The notes: generated by a model from the letters alone, not told the origin. Positions 17,258 to 25,552 are shown, counted from the first letter of the stretch. The stretch: DNA of 33,755 nt from JBQTHD01 sp052390275 (GCA_052390275.1 JBQTHD010000034.1:1-33755); one strand, 5' to 3'. Translations and numbers: made by a program.

Positions 17258-18168
17258 TGCGCCACCGAATCGATCCGGTTCGACCCCAGCGCCGGTTGTG
17301 GCTGGCTGCGGTGGCGCTGATGGTCCTGTCGGGGTGTGGCGGGTCGGACGAACCCGAACCCGAGGCCCGTCCGGTTCCCACCTCCGCCCCTGCCTCGAGC
17401 ACCACCCTGGTCCCTGCGCCGGCGCCGGTGAGTCCCACCCTGCCCGGGGTGCGCCGGACCACCACCACGGGGCCGACCGCGGGGTTGGGCCCGGGTGGAG
17501 CCACCCTGGCCGGCACAATCACCGGCCCGGAAGGACCCCTGGCCGGGGCCGTGGTCCGAGTCGAGCGCCTTATCGGGGGAGGTCCCGCGGCCGACCTCCG
17601 CACCGACGAGCAGGGTGGATGGTCTCTGGCCTCGATTCAGGGAGGGCCGTACCGGGTGGTTGCCTTCCGCCCTCCGGACCTGGGTGCCCTGGAACCGACA
17701 TTGGTCTTCGTCGCTGCTTCCGAGCGGCGGGACCTGCCAATCGGCCTGTCCCGGTTCGGTGAGAACACCATCACCGCCCGCCTCGATCCCACACCGGCGC
17801 GAGTGGGGGTTACCAGCACGTTGGCCGTGCGGGTGGGGACCGGCCGGGTGGGCTCCGACGGCGCGGTGGTGGTCGTCGGGAGGGCGTCGGCGTCGATGGC
17901 GCTGGCCAGTGACGGGTTGGAGATCGAGAGCCCGTCCCAGCAGGCCGATGGAGACGGGCGGGTCCGCTGGCGGGTCCGCTGCCGGGCGGCGGGGGCGGTA
18001 ACGGTAAGCCTTCGAGTAGGCCAATCCTCCACCACCGTGCCTTTCCCGGCTTGCGGCGAAGCCCCCCTCGGGTTGGCCCCCACGACCACCATGCCGGCTC
18101 CCGAGGACCAGGCCGACGGCCGGGCAACCGAAGAGTCCGACGAAGAGCCCGATGAGGACGACGAGTAG
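17257..18168 (+). CDS. Lipoprotein with carboxypeptidase-regulatory-like domain
   Basis: The GTG start shares its G with the preceding TAG stop. Residues 1-27 form a lipoprotein signal: basic start (RHRIDPVRPQRR), hydrophobic core (LWLAAVALMV) and lipobox LSGC, with Cys27. A Pro/Ser/Thr-rich linker follows (about 30-80). A beta-sandwich repeat resembling carboxypeptidase regulatory domains follows: LAGTITGPEGPLAGAVVRVE, then TDEQGGWSLASIQGGPYRVV. The C-terminus is a highly acidic tail (EESDEEPDEDDE). It is probably anchored to the outer face of the cytoplasmic membrane. No enzyme motif is visible. Its stop overlaps the trpC start as TAGTG. Confidence 0.75.
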   Translation: MRHRIDPVRPQRRLWLAAVALMVLSGCGGSDEPEPEARPVPTSAPASSTTLVPAPAPVSPTLPGVRRTTTTGPTAGLGPGGATLAGTITGPEGPLAGAVVRVERLIGGGPAADLRTDEQGGWSLASIQGGPYRVVAFRPPDLGALEPTLVFVAASERRDLPIGLSRFGENTITARLDPTPARVGVTSTLAVRVGTGRVGSDGAVVVVGRASASMALASDGLEIESPSQQADGDGRVRWRVRCRAAGAVTVSLRVGQSSTTVPFPACGEAPLGLAPTTTMPAPEDQADGRATEESDEEPDEDDE

Positions 18169-18971
18169 TGCACACGATCCTCGAGACCATCGTCGACCAT
18201 CATCGGGCCAGGGCCGCCGCCGACGATCGGGATCTGGACCGGTTACTGGCCCAGGCCGCGGCGTGCGGCCCGGTTCGTCCGTTCTCCGCGGGGATATCGG
18301 GGTCCGCCATGTCCGTTATCGCCGAGATCAAGCGGCGCTCCCCGTCCAAGGGTCCCCTGGCCCTCGATCTGGTTCCAGCCGAGGTGGCCATCCAGTACGA
18401 GGCGGGGGGAGCGGCCGCACTTTCGGTCCTCACCGACTCCCACTACTTTGGCGGATCGCCCCATGATCTGACACAAGCCCGGTCGGCCTGTCGGCTGCCG
18501 GTCCTGCGCAAGGACTTCACCGTCGACCTGCGGGATCTGGCCGACGCACGCATCATGGGAGCCGACGCCGTCCTCCTGATCGTTTCGGCACTTGGGCAAC
18601 TGGAGTTGACCAGATTGGTTTCCGTGGCTGATCAATTGGGGTTGACGGCACTCACCGAGGTCCACGACCGGGATGAACTGACCCGGGCGGTTGACGCCGG
18701 GGCCAAGGTGATCGGCGTCAACCAGAGGGATCTGCGAACCTTCGCCGTCGACCGCCACCGGGCCGAGGCGCTGGCGCCCGATTTCCCCCCGGGTTCGATC
18801 CGGGTCGCTGAATCCGGAATCCGCGGCGGCGAGGATCTGGTCGCCCTGGCTGAGGCCGGGTACCACGCCGTTCTGGTGGGTGAACACCTGATCATGGCGG
18901 CGAACCGGGCGCGGGCGGTGGCGGCTCTGGTCCAGTTCAATGTTCACCGCGCACACGTGCGCCCCGGGTAG
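18168..18971 (+). CDS. trpC: Indole-3-glycerol-phosphate synthase
   Basis: TrpC closes the indole ring from carboxyphenylamino-deoxyribulose phosphate. It is a (beta/alpha)8 barrel with VIAEIKRRSPSKGPL (catalytic Lys and Glu), VLTDSHYFGGS, LPVLRKDFTVD (catalytic Lys), ALTEVHDRDEL (Glu), IGVNQRDLRTF (Asn) and AESGIRGGED. Length 267 is normal. The GTG start shares a base with the stop of the lipoprotein gene. Confidence 0.95.
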   Translation: MHTILETIVDHHRARAAADDRDLDRLLAQAAACGPVRPFSAGISGSAMSVIAEIKRRSPSKGPLALDLVPAEVAIQYEAGGAAALSVLTDSHYFGGSPHDLTQARSACRLPVLRKDFTVDLRDLADARIMGADAVLLIVSALGQLELTRLVSVADQLGLTALTEVHDRDELTRAVDAGAKVIGVNQRDLRTFAVDRHRAEALAPDFPPGSIRVAESGIRGGEDLVALAEAGYHAVLVGEHLIMAANRARAVAALVQFNVHRAHVRPG

Positions 18972-18980
18972 CGTTCGACC

Positions 18981-19781
18981 ATGCCCGCCGCCCTGGACCG
19001 ATTCGGCGGGGCGAACGGATCGGGAGAGATCTTCGTCAAGGTTTGCGGCATCACCACGGAGGAGGACGCACTCCTGGCGGTGGCCATGGGAGCCGACGCC
19101 ATCGGCTTCGTCTTCGCCCCCTCCGCCCGCCAGGTCAGCCCCGACGTGGCCCGGGATATCACCCGGCGTCTACCGGCCGAGGTGGTGACCGTCGGTATCT
19201 TCCGGAACCACAGCCCCGAGGAGGTGGTGGAGACGGTCAAGATTGCCGGCCTGGGAGCAGCCCAGCTTCATGGCCAGGAGAATCCGGTTCAGGCGGCTTA
19301 CGTCCGCCAACGCGTCCCCATCCTGTTCCAGGCCTTCGTGGCCGGTAGCGCCGAGGTGGTCAAGGCCCGGGAGTACCCGGCCGACGCCGTCATTCTCGAC
19401 ACCGAGCGGCCGGGATCGGGCCAGTTGTTCGACTGGGCTCTGGCCGAGGTACCCGACGGGCTCCGCCTCATCCTGGCCGGCGGGCTGGACCCTCACAACG
19501 TGGCCGCCGCCGTGACGCGGGTTCGACCCTGGGGTGTCGATGTCTCCACCGGAGTTGAGAAATCTCCCGGCCGCAAGGACCCCGTGAGGCTCCGGGTCTT
19601 TATCGCTCGGGCCAAGGCGGCTGCCGACGATCGCTCCGGCAACTGCTTCGACGACGAGGATGGATCCGTTCATGACCCCACGAGTGACGGGTCCAACCGC
19701 AGCCAGGGCCCGGTTCACGAGTTCCAGGGGTCCGATCCTGAGACCTACGAAGGCCACCTCGATCGAGGAGGGGCCCGATGA
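18981..19781 (+). CDS. trpF: Phosphoribosylanthranilate isomerase
   Basis: TrpF isomerises N-phosphoribosylanthranilate. The catalytic Cys is in FVKVCGITTEEDA. The catalytic Asp is in AVILDTERPGSGQLFDW, with the phosphate site LAGGLDPHNV and GVDVSTGVEKSPGRKDP near the end. The barrel ends by about residue 212; about 55 acidic, Ser/Asp/Gly-rich residues follow and continue into the trpB start. Start ATG 18981 lies 9 bases after trpC. The stop overlaps trpB as ATGA. A separate TrpF means HisA need not be bifunctional. Confidence 0.94.
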   Translation: MPAALDRFGGANGSGEIFVKVCGITTEEDALLAVAMGADAIGFVFAPSARQVSPDVARDITRRLPAEVVTVGIFRNHSPEEVVETVKIAGLGAAQLHGQENPVQAAYVRQRVPILFQAFVAGSAEVVKAREYPADAVILDTERPGSGQLFDWALAEVPDGLRLILAGGLDPHNVAAAVTRVRPWGVDVSTGVEKSPGRKDPVRLRVFIARAKAAADDRSGNCFDDEDGSVHDPTSDGSNRSQGPVHEFQGSDPETYEGHLDRGGAR

Positions 19782-20971
19782 GTGCCACTCCCACGATGGC
19801 CGGCGAGCCCCCCGGCGGTCGGTTCGGTCCCTTCGGCGGCCGCTACCTCCCCGAGTCCCTGGTTCCTGCCTGCGGAGAACTCGAAGCCGGGTTTCGCCAC
19901 GCCTGGGCCGATCCGGGTTTCCACCAGCGGTACCGGGAACTGTTGAGCACGTATGCGGGGCGTCCCACCCCCGTAACGGAGTGTCATCGGTTGTCGGAGC
20001 AACTCGGCATCCGGCTGCTGCTCAAGCGGGAGGACCTGGCCCACACGGGGTCCCACAAGATCAACAACGTCCTCGGCCAGGCACTTCTGGCCGAACGGAT
20101 GGGTCGCCGGCGGCTGATAGCCGAGACCGGGGCCGGGCAACACGGGGTGGCCACGGCCACCGCCGCCGCGCTCCTGGGGCTCGAGTGTCGGGTCTACATG
20201 GGCGCAGTCGACGTCGAGCGCCAGCGGTTGAACGTTTTTCGGATGAACCTCTTGGGGGCCGAGGTCGTGGCCGTCGAGTCCGGAAGCCGGACCCTCAAGG
20301 ACGCCATCAACGAGACCCTGCGGGAATGGGTGGCCTCCGCGGAACACACCCACTATTGCCTGGGTTCGGTGATGGGCCCGCACCCCTATCCCTGGATGGT
20401 CCGGGAGTTCCAACGGGTGATCGGCGCCGAGGCCAACGTTCAGTGCCGGGACCTCGTCGGGTCCGACCCCGACGTGGTGGTGGCCTGCGTGGGTGGGGGG
20501 TCCAACGCTGCGGGGACCTTCTCCGGGTTCACCGCCACCTCGGCCCGCCTGGTGGGCGTCGAGCCCGCCGGGGGAGCGGCCATCGGGCAGGGCTCCCCGG
20601 GAGTGGTTCACGGTAGTAAGTCGTTCCTGCTTCAGGACCGGGTCGGCCAGGTCAGCGAGGCTCACTCCATCTCAGCCGGTCTCGACTACCCCGGGGTCGG
20701 TCCCGAACATGCTCATCTGGCCAGCACCGGTCGGGCGGTGTACGCCTCGGCTGACGATGACGAAGTGTTGGCCGCCTTCTCACTGTTGGCCCGCACCGAG
20801 GGCATCATCGCCGCCCTCGAGCCGGCCCATGCCCTGGCCTGGATCGTGCGGTCGGCTGGAACGACCGATCTTCCGGCCGGGTCGGTGGTCCTGATGACGT
20901 TGTCGGGCCGGGGGGACAAGGACGTGGCTCAGGTCATGGACCGCCTGTCGGCCGACTCCAACCTCACATGA
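19778..20971 (+). CDS. trpB: Tryptophan synthase beta subunit
   Basis: TrpB joins indole and serine through PLP. The PLP Lys is in HTGSHKINNVLGQ. The cofactor phosphate loop is VACVGGGSNAAGTF. Catalytic Glu is in IAETGAGQHGVATA. FGPFGGRYLPESL is the family front. Length 397 is normal. The ATG overlaps the trpF stop. It is followed by trpA with another ATGA overlap, as expected for the alpha2-beta2 complex. Confidence 0.96.
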   Translation: MSATPTMAGEPPGGRFGPFGGRYLPESLVPACGELEAGFRHAWADPGFHQRYRELLSTYAGRPTPVTECHRLSEQLGIRLLLKREDLAHTGSHKINNVLGQALLAERMGRRRLIAETGAGQHGVATATAAALLGLECRVYMGAVDVERQRLNVFRMNLLGAEVVAVESGSRTLKDAINETLREWVASAEHTHYCLGSVMGPHPYPWMVREFQRVIGAEANVQCRDLVGSDPDVVVACVGGGSNAAGTFSGFTATSARLVGVEPAGGAAIGQGSPGVVHGSKSFLLQDRVGQVSEAHSISAGLDYPGVGPEHAHLASTGRAVYASADDDEVLAAFSLLARTEGIIAALEPAHALAWIVRSAGTTDLPAGSVVLMTLSGRGDKDVAQVMDRLSADSNLT

Positions 20972-21762
20972 CCGGTCAGGACCTGGAGGACCACCTGAGG
21001 GCCCGGCGCCAGGCCGGGGCGAAACTTCTGGTTCCCTACGTCACGGGCGGTCTGGGCCCGGGTTGGACCGATGTCATCAGGGCACTGGCCGACGCCGGGG
21101 CCGACGCCGTCGAGGTGGGTATCCCCTTCTCCGACCCGGTCATGGATGGTCCGGTGATCCAGAGGGCCTCGGAGGCGGCCCTGGCTTCGGGGGCCACCCC
21201 GGCCCGCTGCCTCGCCGGAATCGAGTCCCTTGGGGTGAAGATCCCCGTCGTGGTCATGACCTATTTCAATCCGGTGTTCGTGGCCGGACCTGCCAACTTC
21301 GCCCTCCGTCTGGCCGAGGCGGGAGTGGCAGGGGCCATCGTCGCCGACCTGCCGTTCGAGGAGGTCGACGAGTGGGCTCCGGCCGCCGACGGGGCCGGGG
21401 TTGCCACCGTCCTGATGGCCGCTCCCACCACCCCTGATGGGACCCTCGAGGCCATCTGCGGCCGATCCCGAGGGTGGGTCTACGGGGTCAGCCGCATGGG
21501 AGTGACCGGAGAGCAGGGGGGTCTGGCTGCGTCGGCGGCAGCCATAGGCGCTCGAATCAAAGCGGTGACCGATGTTCCGGTCCTACTTGGGGTCGGCGTC
21601 TCCAACCGCGAACAGGCGGTGGCCGCAGCCGCAGCGGCCGACGGCGTCATCGTGGGCTCCGCTCTGGTCCGACGCCTCCTGGGGGGCGCCAGTGCGGCCG
21701 AGGCGGCCGAGTTCGTCGGTGGCATCCGGTCGGCGCTGGATTCGGTCCACCAGGCGACTTAG
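20968..21762 (+). CDS. trpA: Tryptophan synthase alpha subunit
   Basis: TrpA cleaves indole-3-glycerol phosphate to indole. The catalytic Glu is in AVEVGIPFSDPVMDGPVIQ, with the catalytic Asp a few residues on. The phosphate sites are YGVSRMGVTGEQ and LGVGVSNREQ. Length 264. The ATG overlaps the trpB stop. The 108 bases that follow, up to fabD, hold no gene and no clear terminator. Confidence 0.95.
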   Translation: MTGQDLEDHLRARRQAGAKLLVPYVTGGLGPGWTDVIRALADAGADAVEVGIPFSDPVMDGPVIQRASEAALASGATPARCLAGIESLGVKIPVVVMTYFNPVFVAGPANFALRLAEAGVAGAIVADLPFEEVDEWAPAADGAGVATVLMAAPTTPDGTLEAICGRSRGWVYGVSRMGVTGEQGGLAASAAAIGARIKAVTDVPVLLGVGVSNREQAVAAAAAADGVIVGSALVRRLLGGASAAEAAEFVGGIRSALDSVHQAT

Positions 21763-21870
21763 GCCGGGGCCGCAGGCATCCTGGCGGTGTCCGCCGGGAA
21801 ACCGGGCGTCGTCATCAAGTTTGCCGGTCGATGTAACGGACCGGTCGACCGCCCGGTCCTAGGGGCCAAC

Positions 21871-22950
21871 GTGAGCACAGGAGTACTTTTCCCCGGCCAG
21901 GGCACCCAGGTTCCCCTCATGGGGGTTCCCTGGCGTCAACACCGTTGCTGGGACATCGTCGGCGAGGCTGAGGAGGCACTGGGGACTTCTCTGGAATCGC
22001 TTATCTGCAGCCCTGATCCTCGGGTTCTGAGCAGGACCAGCGATGCCCAACTGGCCGTCTTCATGTCCTCGATGCTGGCCTGGGAGGCCATCCGGGACCG
22101 CATCGACACCCCCGTCGCCTTCGCCGGCCACTCTCTCGGCCAGATCACCGCCCTCGTCGCCGCCGGAGCCCTCACCCTCACCCAGGGACTCCGTCTGGCC
22201 CGCCACCGGGCCACCGCCACCCAGCATGCCGCCGATCGCCGGCCCGGGCGGATGGCGGCCCTCCTCGGCGCCACCCCTGAACAGGCCGCGAGGATCGCCC
22301 GATCCTGCTCTCCCGCTACGGGCTCGGTCGACGCCGGTGAAGGCTTCGTAGGCCCCGATTCCGCCAGCGGGGACTGGGTCGACCCGGAGGCCATGGACCA
22401 GAGTTGCTGGGTGGCCAACGACAACGCCCCTGGCCAGGTGGTGATAGGCGGAACCCCGGAGGGAATTGACGCCGCCACCGTCCGGGCCAAGGCGGCGGGA
22501 ATCCGCCGGGTCATTCCTCTGAAGGTCGCGGCTGCGTTCCACACTCCACTGATGGCCGAGGCTGCTTTGGACTTTGCCGCAGCGTTGGCTTCGACCCCCT
22601 TCGTCACGGCCGAGGTCCCGGTGGTGTGCAACACCGACGCCCGGGCCCTCACCCACGCCGATTGGTCAACCCGCCTGGCTCAGCATCTCGTGTCGCCGGT
22701 CCGGTGGCGAGAATCGGTCGACACCCTCCGGGGCCTGGGGGCCGACACGTTCTACGAGATGGGCCCGGGCGGAGTGCTTGGCGGCCTGGTGCGCCGCTGC
22801 TATCCCGATGCCCAGATCACAACCGTCGCCGCCCCCGACGATCTGCCCCCGCCGGTGCTGGTCGGGGCCCCCCTGAACGCTGCTTTCCCTGACGTTGGGT
22901 TTTCCACTGATGGCGCCCTCATGGTCGCCATCCCCAAAAGGACGGTCTAA
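21871..22950 (+). CDS. fabD: Malonyl-CoA:ACP transacylase
   Basis: FabD moves the malonyl group from CoA to ACP for fatty-acid elongation. The motifs are LFPGQGTQ, FAGHSLGQ (nucleophilic Ser; the usual Glu after GHSLG is Gln), and AAAFHTPLM with the catalytic His. GTG 21871 was chosen because AGGGG lies 6 bases upstream and the protein then starts just before the first conserved strand. The length of 359 residues is about 50 above the usual. One insert is near residues 150-170 (CSPATGSVDAGEGF) and a roughly 40-residue tail follows (LPPPVLVGAP and onward). Confidence 0.92.
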   Translation: MSTGVLFPGQGTQVPLMGVPWRQHRCWDIVGEAEEALGTSLESLICSPDPRVLSRTSDAQLAVFMSSMLAWEAIRDRIDTPVAFAGHSLGQITALVAAGALTLTQGLRLARHRATATQHAADRRPGRMAALLGATPEQAARIARSCSPATGSVDAGEGFVGPDSASGDWVDPEAMDQSCWVANDNAPGQVVIGGTPEGIDAATVRAKAAGIRRVIPLKVAAAFHTPLMAEAALDFAAALASTPFVTAEVPVVCNTDARALTHADWSTRLAQHLVSPVRWRESVDTLRGLGADTFYEMGPGGVLGGLVRRCYPDAQITTVAAPDDLPPPVLVGAPLNAAFPDVGFSTDGALMVAIPKRTV

Positions 22951-23217
22951 TTGTCTTCATCTGCGAGTCCTCAGGCGATCGCCAGCGGCGAAAGCCCGGC
23001 GGTGGCCGAGCGGGTCATCGTCGCCCCCGTCCCAGGACGGTTCCGACCCGAGACGGGCGCGGATATCGATCTGGACGGGGTCATTGGATTCATCGACGGA
23101 CCGGGTCAGTCCACCCCGGTACGCAGTGCCTTCGCCGGCCGGTTCATGGGCCTCATGGCCCACGCCGGCGAACGGGTGCGCGAGGGTCAACCGGTCGCCT
23201 GGCTCCGCCTGGCGTGA
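22951..23217 (+). CDS. Biotinyl/lipoyl-fold protein without acceptor lysine
   Basis: This 88-residue protein begins at TTG 22951, directly after the fabD stop, with GGAC upstream. The second half follows the biotinyl-domain pattern: VIVAPVPGRF, then VIGFIDGPG, then VRSAFAGRFMGLMAHAGERV and REGQPVAWL. In biotin carriers the turn reads EAMKM, with biotin on the Lys. Here the matching turn reads DGPGQ. The whole protein contains no lysine at all, so it cannot carry biotin or lipoate in the usual way. It sits between fabD and fabH, and the operon also has a carboxyltransferase gene. It may be a scaffold or regulator, but this is inference. Confidence 0.78.
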   Translation: MSSSASPQAIASGESPAVAERVIVAPVPGRFRPETGADIDLDGVIGFIDGPGQSTPVRSAFAGRFMGLMAHAGERVREGQPVAWLRLA

Positions 23218-23239
23218 CCGACCGCCTTGTGCCACTTCC

Positions 23240-24235
23240 ATGGCACTAGCGGCCTCCATCTACGGATGGGGGATGGCGGTACCCCAAGCCCGAGTGACCA
23301 ACCAGGATCTGACCCAGCGGGTCGACACCAGCGACGCCTGGATCCGGGAGCGCACTGGTATCCGGGAGCGACGCCTGGCCGGCCCAGGCGAGACCACCGC
23401 CAGCCTGGCCATCGAAGCGGGAGCGGCCGCGCTCAAGCAGGCGGGACTCAGCCCGGCCGACGTGGGCTGCACCATCGTGGCGACCTGCACCCCCGAGCAG
23501 CCTCTTCCGGCCACTGCGTCGTTCGTCCAGGACGCGCTGGGCCTGGGAGGCGGAGCCTTTGATCTGGACGCGGCCTGCTCCGGCTTCGTCTACGGGTTGG
23601 TGGTGGCCTCGGCCCTGGTGTCCGGTGGCGTTTGCGGCCCCATCCTGCTGGTTGGCTCCGAGACGATCTCCCGGCTGGTGGACTTCGATGATCGGGCCAC
23701 CTGCATCCTCTTCGGCGACGGGGCCGGAGCGGTGGTGGTGGGTCCGAGCGACACCGAGGGCCTCTTGGCCAGCGATATCGGCTGTGACGGATCGGCGGCC
23801 TGGCTGCTGGGGGTCAAGGCCGGGGGGAGCCGGATGCCCATAACCGCCGAGGCATTGGCCGCCGGTGACCATTACCTGTTCATGGAGGGCCAGGAGGTCT
23901 TCCGCCGGGCGGTTCGGGCCCTGGTGGACTCCGCCGCCACCACCCTGGCCCGGGCCGGGCTGACTGCCGACGATGTCGATCTGTTCGTGCCCCACCAGGC
24001 CAACATCCGCATCATCGACTCTGCCTCGCACCGCCTCGGCATCCCCGCCGATCGGGTCGTGGTGAACATCGACCGATACGGCAACACCTCGGCCGCGTCG
24101 GTCCCCATCGCCCTGGCCGAGGCGGCCGACGCCGGGCGCCTGCATCCAGGGGACCTGGTCCTGGTATCGGGCTTCGGGGCGGGAATGTCCTGGGCCAGTG
24201 CGCTGGTCCGCTGGTCCGCCGGGTCGGCTCCATGA
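23240..24235 (+). CDS. fabH: 3-oxoacyl-ACP synthase III
   Basis: FabH starts fatty-acid synthesis by condensing an acyl-CoA with malonyl-ACP. The catalytic Cys is in LDAACSGFVYG, the His in VDLFVPHQANIRI and the Asn in DRYGNTSAASVP. The sequence RERTGIRERRLA near residue 40 is a family marker. ATG 23240 was chosen; there is no obvious ribosome site and it lies 22 bases after the preceding gene. The stop overlaps the fabG start as ATGA. Confidence 0.95.
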   Translation: MALAASIYGWGMAVPQARVTNQDLTQRVDTSDAWIRERTGIRERRLAGPGETTASLAIEAGAAALKQAGLSPADVGCTIVATCTPEQPLPATASFVQDALGLGGGAFDLDAACSGFVYGLVVASALVSGGVCGPILLVGSETISRLVDFDDRATCILFGDGAGAVVVGPSDTEGLLASDIGCDGSAAWLLGVKAGGSRMPITAEALAAGDHYLFMEGQEVFRRAVRALVDSAATTLARAGLTADDVDLFVPHQANIRIIDSASHRLGIPADRVVVNIDRYGNTSAASVPIALAEAADAGRLHPGDLVLVSGFGAGMSWASALVRWSAGSAP

Positions 24236-25020
24236 GTCTGACCGGCCAGCCGCCCAGTGCCGCAGGGGCCGCCGAACCGCCGTCTTCGCGGGTTGCCCTC
24301 GTCACTGGCGGGTCCAACGGGATAGGTGCCGCCTGCGCTCTGGCCCTGGCCCCGGGGCACCGGGTGGCGGTCGGGTGGTGTCGAAACCAGGCAGGGGCGG
24401 AAGAAACCGTTTCGCGTATAGCCGCCGGTGGCGGGCAGGGACGATCCGTACGGATCGACGTGAGCAACCCAGCCTCGGTGGAGGAGGCGTTCTCCGAGGT
24501 GGAGGAAGTCTGGGGTGCGGCCGCGGTGGTGGTGGCCAATGCAGGAATCACCCGGGACGGCCTGGTCCTGCGGATGACCGACGAGGCCTGGCACGCGGTG
24601 ATCGACACCAACCTGACCGGAGCTTTCAACGTCTGCCGGCGGGCCGCCCGACCGATGGTCAAGGCCCGCTGGGGCCGGTTGGTCGTCGTGGGATCGGTGG
24701 TTGGCCTGTCCGGGGCAGCCGGCCAGGTGAACTATGCAGCGGCCAAGGCAGGCCTGGTTGGCCTAACCCGGGCTCTGGCCCGAGAGCTGGCCTCCCGCCA
24801 GATCACCGCCAATCTCGTGGCACCAGGGCCCATCACCACGGCCATGACCGATCCACTCACCGATACCCAGCGCAAGGCGATGGTCTCCCAGGTGCCCCTG
24901 GGACGCTTCGGGACGCCCGTGGAAGTGGCCGCTACGGTGGCATTCCTCTGCTCCGACGGGGCAGGCTATGTATCCGGCTCCGTGATCCCAGTCGATGGTG
25001 GACTGGGTATGGGTCATTGA
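24232..25020 (+). CDS. fabG: 3-oxoacyl-ACP reductase
   Basis: FabG reduces 3-oxoacyl-ACP with NADPH. It is a short-chain dehydrogenase with the cofactor motif VTGGSNGIGAA, the NAG motif in VVVANAGITRDG, a catalytic Ser in VVGSVVGLSG, and YAAAKAG with Tyr-x3-Lys. The end VSGSVIPVDGGLGMG is typical. Length 262. It overlaps the fabH stop by ATGA. The tandem repeat region begins just after its stop. Confidence 0.94.
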   Translation: MSLTGQPPSAAGAAEPPSSRVALVTGGSNGIGAACALALAPGHRVAVGWCRNQAGAEETVSRIAAGGGQGRSVRIDVSNPASVEEAFSEVEEVWGAAAVVVANAGITRDGLVLRMTDEAWHAVIDTNLTGAFNVCRRAARPMVKARWGRLVVVGSVVGLSGAAGQVNYAAAKAGLVGLTRALARELASRQITANLVAPGPITTAMTDPLTDTQRKAMVSQVPLGRFGTPVEVAATVAFLCSDGAGYVSGSVIPVDGGLGMGH

Positions 25021-25100
25021 TGTCGCTTTTCGTCCTTCTCCCGTCCGCGGTCCCGTCGGCCGGTGTACTCCGCAATCGATCCGGCGACCGCCGCGTCTGC

Positions 25101-25225
25101 TCGCCCCGACCCATCTGCTGGCCCCGAACCCATCTGTCCGCCCGACCCATCTGCTCGCTGGCCCATCTGCTCGCTGCCCCATCTGCTCGCTGGCCCATCT
25201 GCTCGCTGGCCCATCTGCTCGCTCG
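25101..25225. repeat. 16-bp tandem repeat between fabG and acpP
   Basis: Five consecutive units of cccatctgctcgctgg occupy 25146-25161, 25162-25177, 25178-25193, 25194-25209 and 25210-25225. The third unit is exact, the second ends gc and the last ends cg. Weaker, broken copies (cccatctgctgg, cccatctgtccg) lie upstream from about 25110. The array ends 8 bases before the acpP ribosome site. It has no start codon in a useful frame and is not a multiple of three, so it is unlikely to be coding. Confidence 0.92.
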
Positions 25226-25233
25226 GAACTACT

Positions 25234-25239
25234 AGGAGG
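25234..25239 (+). promoter_or_regulatory. Strong ribosome-binding site of acpP
   Basis: A perfect AGGAGG lies 7 bases before the acpP ATG. It is among the best in the window, as expected for a very abundant protein, and fixes the acpP start. Confidence 0.85.
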
Positions 25240-25246
25240 ATCTTCC

Positions 25247-25504
25247 ATGGATCGAAGCCAGGTTCTGGCCGATATCGCCGCCGTCGCCCAGGAAGTCTTG
25301 GGGGCCGACCCGACCAGGGTCAGCGAGTCGTCCCGCTTCAAAGACGACCTCGACGCTGACAGCCTCGACCTGGTCGAGTTCGTGATGGGTCTCGAGGAGC
25401 GGTTCGACATCACCGTTCCCGAGGACCAGCTCGAGGGCATCACCACGGTCGGCGCGGCGGTGGATCTGGTCCTGCGGGCCAAGTCCGAATCCCTGGACGC
25501 CTGA
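25247..25504 (+). CDS. acpP: Acyl carrier protein
   Basis: ACP carries growing acyl chains on 4'-phosphopantetheine. The attachment Ser is in LDADSLDLVEFVMGLEE. Length 85, acidic, with four expected helices. It follows fabG after a 226-base repeat-rich gap, unlike the tight spacing elsewhere in the operon, so it may have a separate mRNA or regulation. Confidence 0.95.
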   Translation: MDRSQVLADIAAVAQEVLGADPTRVSESSRFKDDLDADSLDLVEFVMGLEERFDITVPEDQLEGITTVGAAVDLVLRAKSESLDA

Positions 25505-25552
25505 GAAGCACTGGCCGCACGAGAGATCCCGGACGCCGAAAGCTCCTCGTCG

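Noticed and set aside
22951..23217. Biotin carboxyl carrier protein AccB
   Set aside because: The MKM lysine is missing and there is no lysine anywhere in the protein.
25146..25225. CRISPR array
   Set aside because: Units of 16 bp are contiguous with no spacers, and no cas genes are present.
25020..25235. Small ORFs of repeated MGQRADG-like peptides on the minus strand
   Set aside because: They are translations of the 16-bp repeat, with no ribosome site or conserved sequence.
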